Below are positions 1-6,741 of a DNA stretch of 45,054 nucleotides, piece after piece. The stretch lies in NCBI GenBank assembly GCA_017526585.1, contig JAFXRC010000018.1, forward strand, positions 1 to 45,054, given 5' to 3'. The translations under genes and the position numbers were made by a program. Each line of letters starts with the position of its first letter. Within the stretch, counting starts at the first letter, position 1. The stretch comes from Fibrobacter sp. Its GTDB lineage: Bacteria > Fibrobacterota > Fibrobacteria > Fibrobacterales > Fibrobacteraceae. A model generated the notes under the pieces. It was not told the DNA's origin. It ran no database searches and saw only the letters and a list, made by a program, of their open reading frames with translations.

Positions 1-112
1 CAACGAAAATCACACCACCATGGTCACGGCGGCGATCCACCCAACCGGCGAGTGTTACGGTCTGGCCAACATCTTCCTTGCGAAGCTGGCCGCAGTTATG
101 TGTACGTTTCAT
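1..112 (-). CDS. aspS: Aspartyl-tRNA synthetase, N-terminal fragment (runs off the window start)
   Basis: Reading leftwards from ATG at 110-112, the first 37 codons give [19 protein letters not shown] followed by [17 protein letters not shown]. This is the start of the OB-fold anticodon-binding domain of class II aspartyl-tRNA synthetase; the GWV-x-RRRDHGG-x-IF motif is characteristic. The enzyme charges tRNA-Asp in the cytoplasm. An AAGGA Shine-Dalgarno sequence lies about 7 bases before the start. The catalytic domain is outside the window, so I cannot say whether this is the discriminating or the non-discriminating (Asp/Asn) form. Confidence 0.9.
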   Translation of the reverse strand, partial: MKRTHNCGQLRKEDVGQTVTLAGWVDRRRDHGGVIFV

Positions 113-196
113 GGTTGTATCCTTGAAGATAATTTTTCGGGCGAAAATGTAGAAAAATTCAAACTAGTATGTCATCTCCTAAAATGACTTTTTATC

Positions 197-598
197 TTAA
201 ATCGACAAAAGCTCGTTTGCGATTTTGTGAATTTCATCAAGGATTGCTTTTTTACGTTTTTCGGAAGGGTGCTTTGATCCGTTCATGTAAGCGGCCATTA
301 GAGATTGCTGTATGCCAAGCCTGCGAGCAACCTCGGACATGTTTATGGGCTTTAGCTTCGAGGAAAGCTTTAGTGGGAACTGCTCTGGATTGAAAATGGA
401 TTCGAATGAAATGTCTTCGTCGAGGTCGTTCCAGCGGAGGCCTTCAAATGAGATTCTGTAATCAAGGCGCTGTTTTGGGGTGGCGTTTTTTAAGCGTTCG
501 AAATCTTTATAGTGCAATGTTGCGAGCTTGCCGTTTTTCGCGGTAAGCTTTAGTCCGTTGCTTACAGGTTCTATTTTTTCTATTTCATCACGTTGCAT
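197..598 (-). CDS. DUF2442 domain protein with C-terminal HTH
   Basis: 133 residues. The N-terminal half (about 1-80, with KLTAKNGKLATLHYKDFERLKNAT and a later IRWNDLDEDI-like LRWNDLDEDISFE segment) matches the DUF2442 pattern. The C-terminal part (about 85-130) reads as a Cro/XRE-like helix-turn-helix: MSEVARRLGIQQSLMAAYMNG, then a basic helix. DUF2442 genes often follow a small partner gene (DUF4160 type) in toxin-antitoxin-like pairs; that is family knowledge. Here the partner is absent, and only a stop-free 28-codon stub ends one base before this ATG (stop 599-601, start 598). Function is unknown. An autoregulatory DNA-binding role is inference. The start ATG directly abuts the upstream stop codon, which supports translational coupling to a former upstream gene. 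Confidence 0.75.
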   Translation of the reverse strand: MQRDEIEKIEPVSNGLKLTAKNGKLATLHYKDFERLKNATPKQRLDYRISFEGLRWNDLDEDISFESIFNPEQFPLKLSSKLKPINMSEVARRLGIQQSLMAAYMNGSKHPSEKRKKAILDEIHKIANELLSI

Positions 599-685
599 TT
601 ACAGCTCCATGTTTTTGAAAAACCGTACCCATTCTTTTTCGAAGTGTTCCTTGTTTTTAACGTGAACGGAATTTAGGATATAAAA
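599..685 (-). pseudogene. Possible 3' remnant of a lost gene upstream of the DUF2442 gene
   Basis: On the minus strand a frame without start codon runs from just after a stop at 686-688 to a stop at 599-601. It encodes FYILNSVHVKNKEHFEKEWV followed by RFFKNMEL. The composition is protein-like and its stop abuts the start of the DUF2442/HTH gene. It contains no ATG, GTG or TTG that could start a useful product, and the same frame has more stops further upstream. I read it as the decayed end of the missing partner gene. It may equally be a chance frame. Confidence 0.3.
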
Positions 686-782
686 TTATATCCGTCAATT
701 GATTTGTTGAGGGTGTATCTATTCTATATACGCCAGAATGCCGATAAATATGATTTTTTGAGATTTTTTTTGTAGCTGTGTT

Positions 783-797
783 TTACATAAAATGTAA
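783..797. promoter_or_regulatory. Palindromic operator/enhancer candidate 1 (TTACA-N5-TGTAA)
   Basis: Core of the perfect 19-base inverted repeat TTTTACATAAAATGTAAAA (781-799). Its centre (790) lies about 140 bases before the start predicted from the -24/-12 element. That is within the usual range of upstream activator sites for sigma54 enhancer-binding proteins. It might instead be an operator for the HTH gene at 197-598. Confidence 0.5.
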
Positions 798-813
798 AAG
801 AATGCTGTTTGTT

Positions 814-828
814 TTACATAATCTGTAA
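814..828. promoter_or_regulatory. Palindromic operator/enhancer candidate 2 (TTACA-N5-TGTAA)
   Basis: Second copy of the same TTACA-N5-TGTAA pattern, exactly 31 bases (about three helical turns) after the first, within TTTTACATAATCTGTAATA (812-830). The shared arms and the helical phasing suggest two dimers of one regulator bound on the same DNA face. Confidence 0.5.
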
Positions 829-886
829 TATTTCAGAATTTTGTTTTTCTTGAAAATTGAGTAAAATTGGCGTTTTTAGTGCGATT

Positions 887-901
887 TAACAATTTTTGTA
901 A
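887..901. promoter_or_regulatory. Imperfect third palindrome (TAACA-N5-TGTAA)
   Basis: One base from the TTACA-N5-TGTAA pattern of 783-797 and 814-828. It ends three bases before the -24 element. If real, binding here could repress or modulate the promoter. The AT-rich context makes a chance match plausible. Confidence 0.25.
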
Positions 902-904
902 AGT

Positions 905-920
905 TGGCATATTTTTTGCA
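905..920 (+). promoter_or_regulatory. Candidate sigma54 (-24/-12) promoter of the dapF operon
   Basis: TGGCATATTTTTTGCA contains TGGCA, six bases, then TTGCA. It keeps the GG and GC dinucleotides with exactly ten bases between them, as in the RpoN consensus TGGCAC-N5-TTGC(A/T). The predicted start is near 931, leaving a short leader with GAGAAG before the dapF ATG. The operon it would drive ends with a sigma54 activator gene, which makes the match more credible than sequence alone. Confidence 0.55.
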
Positions 921-944
921 AATAGGGGCGTGGAAAATTATAAA
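916..944 (+). promoter_or_regulatory. Alternative sigma70-type promoter of dapF
   Basis: TTGCAA (916-921), 17 bases, TATAAA (939-944). It overlaps the -24/-12 element. Its start would fall near 951, leaving little or no room for the GAGAAG sequence at 945-950 in the mRNA. The two readings compete or operate under different conditions. Confidence 0.35.
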
Positions 945-956
945 GAGAAGTGAATT

Positions 957-1844
957 ATGCCAATTAATTTTTCAAAATGGACCGGGTTGGGCAACGATTT
1001 TGTGCTTTATGAACCGGGGCAGACGCCGGAATATGGCGCCGCTTTTACAGAAAGGGTAATTAAGCTTTGCGACCGTCGCTTCGGTATCGGTGCCGATGGT
1101 GTGGTGATTGTAACGCCCATGGATAAGGACGGTTGCCTGGTGCTCGGCGATACGGGCGTCGGTGCCAGCGTGGGGCCTGCTGCGAAATCCTTGCCGAATG
1201 GTGTCGATTTTGAAATGCGCATCTTTAATGCCGATGGGAGCGAAGCGGCCATGTGCGGAAACGCCACTCGCTGTGTGGCAAAGTACATCCGCAGCCGCGG
1301 TCTTGCAAAAGACAATAGCACGAAGGTTTTTAATCTGCATACCAAGAGTGGCCTGGTGAAGCCCGCGCTTTTAGACGATGGTCGCGTGTGCGTAGATATG
1401 GGACTTCCGAGAAACTTCTTGGGCTCGATCAAGCTAACGGCCGACAGCTTCGACTTTACCGCCGAGACGGTCTCGATGGGGAATCCGCATGCGGTGATTT
1501 TCGTGGATGACATCGAAAAGATTCAGCTGGAAAAGTGGGGGAGCATTCTAGAAGTGGACAAGCAGTTCCCTGACCGCTGCAACATTGAATTTGCCCAGGT
1601 GATTCCCGCTGCGGGAGCGGCGCCCACCCAAATCCGCATGCGGGTTTGGGAACGGGGTTGCGGCGTCACGATGGCCTGCGGCACCGGCAGCTGCGCAACC
1701 CTCGTTGCGGCCCAGCGCACGGGCCGCGTGGGCGTCGAAGCCGATGTTGTCCTTGACGGCGGCGTCCTCCATATCAAGCACGAAGAAGGCGGACCCGTCC
1801 TGATGACCGGCTCCGCAGAAGAAGTATTTAAAGGAACGATCTAA
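957..1844 (+). CDS. dapF: Diaminopimelate epimerase
   Basis: 295 residues. DapF is a cytoplasmic enzyme that converts LL- to meso-diaminopimelate for lysine and peptidoglycan, using two cysteines as acid and base. Both signature regions are present: ADGSEAAMCGNATRC (Cys100) and CGVTMACGTGSCATLV (Cys241). The N-terminus KWTGLGNDFVLYE is typical, as is GNPHAVIFVDD near 175. Residues about 55-85 hold an insertion relative to the usual length of around 275. The start has a GAGAAG Shine-Dalgarno sequence 6 bases upstream. The stop overlaps the dapL start in TAATG, so the two consecutive pathway steps are translationally coupled. Confidence 0.95.
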   Translation: MPINFSKWTGLGNDFVLYEPGQTPEYGAAFTERVIKLCDRRFGIGADGVVIVTPMDKDGCLVLGDTGVGASVGPAAKSLPNGVDFEMRIFNADGSEAAMCGNATRCVAKYIRSRGLAKDNSTKVFNLHTKSGLVKPALLDDGRVCVDMGLPRNFLGSIKLTADSFDFTAETVSMGNPHAVIFVDDIEKIQLEKWGSILEVDKQFPDRCNIEFAQVIPAAGAAPTQIRMRVWERGCGVTMACGTGSCATLVAAQRTGRVGVEADVVLDGGVLHIKHEEGGPVLMTGSAEEVFKGTI

Positions 1845-3052
1845 TGAACGAATCAATTGTAAATGCGAACTATGACCTGCTGCCTGGCAGCTACCTTTTC
1901 TCGACGATCGCCCAGAAAATCAAGGAATATCAGGCGAAGAAACCCGATGCCGACATTATCCGACTGGGTATCGGCGACGTGACCACGCCCTTGATCCCGG
2001 AAGTCATCAAGGCCATGCACAAGGCCGTGGATGAAATGGCCGAAAAGGGGACTTTCCGCGGTTATGGCCCCGAACAGGGCTATGATTTTGTTCGCGAGGC
2101 GATTGTTCGTGGCGAATACACCGCCCGCGGCATCGAAATAGACCCGGATGACATCTTCGTGAGCGACGGTTCCAAGTGCGACGTGGCAAACATCCAGGAA
2201 CTTTTTACAGAAAATGTAAAGATTGCCATTCCGGACCCGGTGTATCCGGTCTATCTGGACTCCAACGTGATGGCTGGCCGTGCTGGCGTGTTGCAAAGTG
2301 ACGGACATTTTTCTAAGGTAACCTACTTGGCTTCTACCGCCGAAAACAATTTCCAGCCGGATTTGCCCAAGGAACCGGTGCAGCTGATTTACCTTTGCAG
2401 CCCGAACAACCCCACGGGTACAGTCCTTAGCCGCGAAACCCTGCAGAAGTTCGTGAATTACGCCAACGAAAACGGGGCATTGATTCTGTTCGACGGCGCT
2501 TACAACTGCTACATCCAGGACGAAACCTTGCCGCATTCCATCTTCGAAATTCCGGGTGCGCGCACGTGCGCCATTGAATTCCGCAGCTTCAGCAAGACGG
2601 CCGGCTTTACGGGCGTGCGTTGCGCCTATACGGTGATTCCGCACGAACTTTCGAAACTCCGCGCCATGTGGAACCGCAGACAGTGCACCAAGTTCAACGG
2701 CGTGAGCTACGTGACGCAGCGTGCCGCCGAGGCAATCTATTCGCCGGTGGGCTGGTTACAGACAAAAGAAGTCATTGCGGGATACATGCGTACCGCAGGC
2801 GTAATCCGCAAGGAACTGACCGCAGCAGGTTACACGGTGTTCGGCGGCGAACATGCCCCGTACATCTGGTGGAAAATCGCAGACGGCGAAAAATCCTTCG
2901 ATTTCTTTGACCGCCTGCTTGCCACCTGCGAAGTCGTGGGTACCCCGGGTAGCGGCTTTGGCCCCTGCGGCGAAGGATACTTCCGCCTGACCGCCTTCGG
3001 TGACTACGAACGCACCTGCGAAGCCCTTAGGAGAATCAGGGAAAAGCTCTAA
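1844..3052 (+). CDS. dapL: LL-diaminopimelate aminotransferase
   Basis: 402 residues, the usual DapL length. This PLP enzyme makes LL-diaminopimelate directly from tetrahydrodipicolinate and glutamate, bypassing the acylated DapD/C/E route. The PLP-binding lysine lies in SFSKTAGFTGVRCAYT (Lys251). YGPEQGYDFVREAI, VSDGSKCDVANIQ, CSPNNPTGTV and LFDGAYNCYI follow DapL closely. The product feeds DapF, encoded just upstream with a one-base overlap. Only 23 bases separate it from the sigma54 activator gene, so all three genes probably form one transcript. Confidence 0.95.
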   Translation: MNESIVNANYDLLPGSYLFSTIAQKIKEYQAKKPDADIIRLGIGDVTTPLIPEVIKAMHKAVDEMAEKGTFRGYGPEQGYDFVREAIVRGEYTARGIEIDPDDIFVSDGSKCDVANIQELFTENVKIAIPDPVYPVYLDSNVMAGRAGVLQSDGHFSKVTYLASTAENNFQPDLPKEPVQLIYLCSPNNPTGTVLSRETLQKFVNYANENGALILFDGAYNCYIQDETLPHSIFEIPGARTCAIEFRSFSKTAGFTGVRCAYTVIPHELSKLRAMWNRRQCTKFNGVSYVTQRAAEAIYSPVGWLQTKEVIAGYMRTAGVIRKELTAAGYTVFGGEHAPYIWWKIADGEKSFDFFDRLLATCEVVGTPGSGFGPCGEGYFRLTAFGDYERTCEALRRIREKL

Positions 3053-3075
3053 CCTCAAACCTCTTTTACTATCTT

Positions 3076-4602
3076 ATGTCCATGCCGTCCCCAATAGGAT
3101 CCGAAATTTCTGTCATCCAGAAGATCAGCGTCGCGATTATTCACGAGCGCAATGTGGAAAAGTTGCTGGAAAACGTCCTTGGCATTCTGGAATCCGAACT
3201 TGGCATGCTGCGCGGAACTTTCGCGTTGCTCTTTGGCGATACGCTTAAAATCGAGGCGTCTCGCGGACTGGATGAATCCGAAAAGCAGCGCGGCTTGTAC
3301 CGCATGGGTGAAGGTATTACGGGACATGTCGCCGAACGCGGCGTGAGCCATGTGATTCCGGACCTGCGCAAGGATTCCCGCTTCTTGAACCGTACGGGTA
3401 GCCGCCATTATGATTCCCAGGTGGCGTTTATTTGCGTGCCCCTGATTCACGACGGTCAGGTCATCGGAACGCTTTCGATTGACCGCCCAGTGGATGGCGC
3501 TACAGATTTAGACCGCGATGTGGCTTTGCTTGAAATCATTGCAAACATCACGGGTGATGCCGCTAATGAATGCATTGAACTGCATAACGAGCACGAAGCC
3601 ATGCTCGAAGAAAACCGCAAGCTTCGCGATATGCTTTCGAACAATCCCGGCGAGCTGGTGGGTAACTGCCGCGAAATGCAGCAGATTTACGAACAGGTTC
3701 GCCAGGTGGCCCCGAGCGATGCGACTGTCTTGATTCGCGGCGGTAGTGGTACGGGTAAAGAGATGATTGCCCGTGCGATTGTGAATTTGTCTGCAAGAAA
3801 GGACAAGCCTTTCATTACGCTGAACTGTGCGGCCCTCCCCGAGAACCTTGTAGAAAGCGAACTGTTCGGTCACGAGAAGGGCGCCTTTACGGGGGCGGTG
3901 AACCGCCGCATTGGCCGTGCCGAAGCCGCCGACGGGGGAACGCTTTTCCTCGATGAAATTGGCGATCTTACCATGCAGACCCAGGTGAAGCTTTTGCGAT
4001 TCTTGCAGGAACGTACCTTTAGCCGTGTGGGCAGCAACGAAGAACTTCATTCCGATGTGCGATTCCTGGCGGCAACCAGCCGTAACTTGGAAGAGCTGAT
4101 TTCTCAGGGTAAGTTCCGCGAAGACTTGTTCTACCGCCTGAACATTTTCCCGATTACCATGCCCGACTTGGCAAAGCGCAAGTCCGATATCATCTTGCTG
4201 GCGGAGCATTTCATCGAAAAGATGAACTTGCGCTACAACAAGAAGGTGCAGCGCCTTTCGACGACGGCGATTAACTTGCTCATGAGTTACCACTGGCCGG
4301 GCAACGTGCGTGAACTGGAAAACTGCATGGAACGCGCGGTGCTTACCGCAAGCGACGACTGCATTCACAGCTACAACTTGCCGCCTTCGCTGCAGACCAG
4401 CCTTAGCGTGGGGCCTTCTGGCGCCGTGACGACCAAGACTGCTCCGCTCGAAGTGATGATGAACAATTACGAACGTGAAATCATTACCGAGGCAATCAAG
4501 CGCAATAACGGTAATCTTTCTGCAGCAGGCCGCGACCTGGGTGTTTCGCCGCGCATGATGAATTACCGCATGAACAAGCTCGGAATCAAGTCCGGTCGTT
4601 GA
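3076..4602 (+). CDS. Sigma54-dependent transcriptional activator, NifA-like architecture
   Basis: 508 residues. A GAF sensor domain (about 20-170) is followed by an AAA+ domain: Walker A GGSGTGKE near 222-229, the sigma54-contacting GAFTGA loop in HEKGAFTGAV near 268, and Walker B GGTLFLDEIGDL. A C-terminal Fis-type helix-turn-helix (about 465-508) carries GNLSAAGRDLGVSPRMMNYR. Such proteins bind upstream sites and use ATP to open RpoN-RNA polymerase complexes. The signal sensed by the GAF domain cannot be told. It is co-directional with dapF-dapL, and the -24/-12 element and palindromes before dapF make autoregulation plausible (inference). ATG 3076 is used; ATG 3082 is an alternative. Confidence 0.9.
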   Translation: MSMPSPIGSEISVIQKISVAIIHERNVEKLLENVLGILESELGMLRGTFALLFGDTLKIEASRGLDESEKQRGLYRMGEGITGHVAERGVSHVIPDLRKDSRFLNRTGSRHYDSQVAFICVPLIHDGQVIGTLSIDRPVDGATDLDRDVALLEIIANITGDAANECIELHNEHEAMLEENRKLRDMLSNNPGELVGNCREMQQIYEQVRQVAPSDATVLIRGGSGTGKEMIARAIVNLSARKDKPFITLNCAALPENLVESELFGHEKGAFTGAVNRRIGRAEAADGGTLFLDEIGDLTMQTQVKLLRFLQERTFSRVGSNEELHSDVRFLAATSRNLEELISQGKFREDLFYRLNIFPITMPDLAKRKSDIILLAEHFIEKMNLRYNKKVQRLSTTAINLLMSYHWPGNVRELENCMERAVLTASDDCIHSYNLPPSLQTSLSVGPSGAVTTKTAPLEVMMNNYEREIITEAIKRNNGNLSAAGRDLGVSPRMMNYRMNKLGIKSGR

Positions 4603-4631
4603 CAGGGACCAAACTAATCTATATTTAGGTT
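4599..4631 (+). promoter_or_regulatory. nadE promoter with leaderless geometry
   Basis: TTGACA (4599-4604) overlaps the stop of the preceding gene. TATATT (4620-4625) then leaves only TAGGTT before ATG. The spacer is 15 bases, or 17 if TATTTA (4622-4627) is the -10. There is no Shine-Dalgarno sequence, so transcription probably starts at or very near the ATG. Confidence 0.5.
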
Positions 4632-6587
4632 ATGTTTGGATTTTACCGCTTCGCATCTGTTTGCCCGACCCTGAAGGTCGCCGATACCGCCTATAACACG
4701 GATGAAATCATCCGCTGTGCATCCCTTGCCGTTGAAAATGGCGCCGCGGTTGTCGTTTTCCCGGAGCTTTGCATCACGGGCTATACCTGCAGCGACCTGT
4801 TCCACCAGGAACTGTTGCTCAAGAAGAGCGTGGAGTCCCTCCAGAAGATTGCGAGAGCTTTTGCGGATTGCAATGCGGTAATCGCAGTGGGGCTTCCGTT
4901 GCGTATGTTCGGTTGCCTTTACAACTGCGCTGCATTCTTGCAGAACGGAAGGCTCGTGGCGGTGACGCCGAAGATTCATTTGCCGAACCAGCGCGAATTC
5001 TACGAGAAGCGTCATTTTTCGAGTGGTCGCGATTTGCTGCGCGGTGGTGTAGCAGGGGCTGCGCCAGTTTGCCCGATCGAAGGCTTTGACGATGTGCCGG
5101 TGACGAACTTCTTTACGGTGAATGGCGAAGGCTCCGAGATCCGCGTGGGCGTGGAACTTTGCGAAGACTTGTGGACGGCGGTGCCGCCGAGTGGCGAGCT
5201 TGCCCTGGCCGGTGCGAACGTGATTGTGAACCTGTCCGCAAGCGATGCTTTGGTCGGCAAGCGAGATTACCGCCGCAACCTGGTGATGAACCAGTCGGCT
5301 CGCTGCATGGCAGCCTATGTTTATTCGTCGGCGGGCGTACATGAATCTACGACGGACATGGTCTTTAGCGGTCACTTGATGATTGCCGAGAACGGCTGCA
5401 TGATTGCCGAAAGCAAACCGTTCAGTCGCGAATCTGAAATTATTTATGCCGATGTAGACGTGGAACGCCTGAACATGCAGCGCTTGAGCGAAGGTTCGTT
5501 CCAGGATTTTGACAGCCGCAGCTTCTATGCGCGCGCGTCGAGTTTCGCTTGTCTGCGTTCGATTGATAGCCTCAAGTACCGCTTTGTGGCGCCGATGCCG
5601 TTTGTACCGGGCAACATCGAAACTCGCGACAAGTCCTGCACTGAGATTTTCAATATCCAATGCGCAGGACTTGCGAAGCGACTCGAAGCGTCGCGTTCGG
5701 CCCGCGCCGTCATTGGGCTTAGCGGCGGTTTGGATTCTACGCTTGCCTTGCTCGTGGTCGCAGAAACATTCAAGCTCCTGAAGCGCCCTGCTTCTGAAAT
5801 CTTGGTGCTTACGATGCCCGGATTCGGTACGACCAAGCGTACCAAGAATAACGCTGTCACGATGGCAGAACTCTTGGGCGTAGAATTGCGCACGGTCGAC
5901 ATCCAAAAGGCTTGCCTGCAGCATTTTGCCGACATCGGTCACGATCCCAAGAATCTGAGTGTGACTTACGAGAATGTTCAGGCCCGCGAACGCACGCAGA
6001 TTCTGATGGATATTGCCAACAGCGTGGGCGGAATCGTTATCGGTACGGGTGACCTTTCTGAAATCGCTCTCGGCTGGAGCACCTACAACGCTGACCACAT
6101 GTCCATGTATGCGGTGAACTGCGATATTCCGAAGACGCTCGTGCGCCATGTGGTGGGCTGGTATGCGGACCATGCCGAAAGCTTTACCGCCGACAAGAAG
6201 ACGGCAAAAGAACTTGCCGATGTGCTCCGTGATATCTTGGACACGCCCGTGTCGCCGGAACTTTTGCCCGCCGATTCTAACGGACAGATTGCGCAGAAGA
6301 CCGAAAGTATCTTGGGCGCCTACGAAATCCACGACTTCTATCTGTATCACTTCGCAAAGTACGGCGCCGCTCCGCAAAAGCTCCTGTTCCTCGCGAAGTA
6401 TGCCTTTGCCGGCAAGTTCAGCGACGAAGAGTTGGAGAAGGCCTTAGCCGTATTCGTGCGCAGGTTCTTTACGCAACAGTTCAAGCGCAGCTGCATTCCT
6501 GACGGCCCGAAAGTCGGTACAATTTCTCTGTCACCCCGCGCCGACTGGCGCATGCCCAGCGATTCAAGCTTCAGTGACTGGACGTAA
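4632..6587 (+). CDS. nadE: Glutamine-dependent NAD+ synthetase
   Basis: 651 residues. It is the two-domain form: an N-terminal nitrilase-type glutaminase (about 1-285) with the catalytic triad Glu45 (FPELCITGY), Lys114 (PKIHLPNQREFYEKRHF) and Cys177 (GVELCEDLW), and a C-terminal synthetase with the PP-loop LSGGLDSTLAL near 363. It makes NAD+ from deamido-NAD+, ATP and ammonia channelled from glutamine. It starts 29 bases after the activator gene but carries its own promoter. It converges on the topoisomerase gene, with a hairpin and T-run terminator between. Confidence 0.95.
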   Translation: MFGFYRFASVCPTLKVADTAYNTDEIIRCASLAVENGAAVVVFPELCITGYTCSDLFHQELLLKKSVESLQKIARAFADCNAVIAVGLPLRMFGCLYNCAAFLQNGRLVAVTPKIHLPNQREFYEKRHFSSGRDLLRGGVAGAAPVCPIEGFDDVPVTNFFTVNGEGSEIRVGVELCEDLWTAVPPSGELALAGANVIVNLSASDALVGKRDYRRNLVMNQSARCMAAYVYSSAGVHESTTDMVFSGHLMIAENGCMIAESKPFSRESEIIYADVDVERLNMQRLSEGSFQDFDSRSFYARASSFACLRSIDSLKYRFVAPMPFVPGNIETRDKSCTEIFNIQCAGLAKRLEASRSARAVIGLSGGLDSTLALLVVAETFKLLKRPASEILVLTMPGFGTTKRTKNNAVTMAELLGVELRTVDIQKACLQHFADIGHDPKNLSVTYENVQARERTQILMDIANSVGGIVIGTGDLSEIALGWSTYNADHMSMYAVNCDIPKTLVRHVVGWYADHAESFTADKKTAKELADVLRDILDTPVSPELLPADSNGQIAQKTESILGAYEIHDFYLYHFAKYGAAPQKLLFLAKYAFAGKFSDEELEKALAVFVRRFFTQQFKRSCIPDGPKVGTISLSPRADWRMPSDSSFSDWT

Positions 6588-6717
6588 TTGAACTACGTCA
6601 TTGCGCCCGCAGAGGGGGTAACGGCAGACACGGCGAAAGTCTGTCCGCTAAGCAAACAGTAAAGGCCGAAGGCCGTAATTTGTTTGCGTGCGGAGCAGGC
6701 TAAGCTGTGGCTAGAGT
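6588..6717. other. Structured intergenic segment after nadE
   Basis: About 130 non-coding bases. It starts with a repeat-like TCATTGCG motif. A hairpin follows with arms GCAAACA (6652-6658) and TGTTTGC (6680-6686), holding an inner GGCC-GAA-GGCC stem. A possible second stem with CAGAC/GTCTG arms lies about 6624-6645. No reading frame is credible. It may be a degenerate interspersed repeat, a structured 3' UTR or a small RNA. Confidence 0.4.
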
Positions 6718-6738
6718 TAGGGGGATTCTTCCCCCTTT
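6718..6738 (+). terminator. Intrinsic terminator of nadE
   Basis: AGGGGGA, short loop, TCCCCCT and a run of four T just before the end of the converging topoisomerase gene. The hairpin is GC-rich and correctly oriented for nadE. Confidence 0.65.
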
Positions 6739-6741
6739 TAC

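Larger units (their letters stand above)
686..956. other. AT-rich intergenic control region before dapF
   Basis: About 270 bases with no credible gene, much more AT-rich than the flanking coding DNA. It holds two TTACA-N5-TGTAA palindromes, a third imperfect one, a -24/-12 promoter candidate and an overlapping -35/-10 candidate, all listed separately. The left part (about 690-780) is also the likely upstream region of the minus-strand DUF2442 gene and shows decayed reading frames only. Confidence 0.6.

Noticed and set aside
4614..6377. 587-codon frame opposite nadE
   Set aside because: The plus strand carries all NadE catalytic motifs. The antisense product has no domain and a His/Arg-rich composition typical of shadows.
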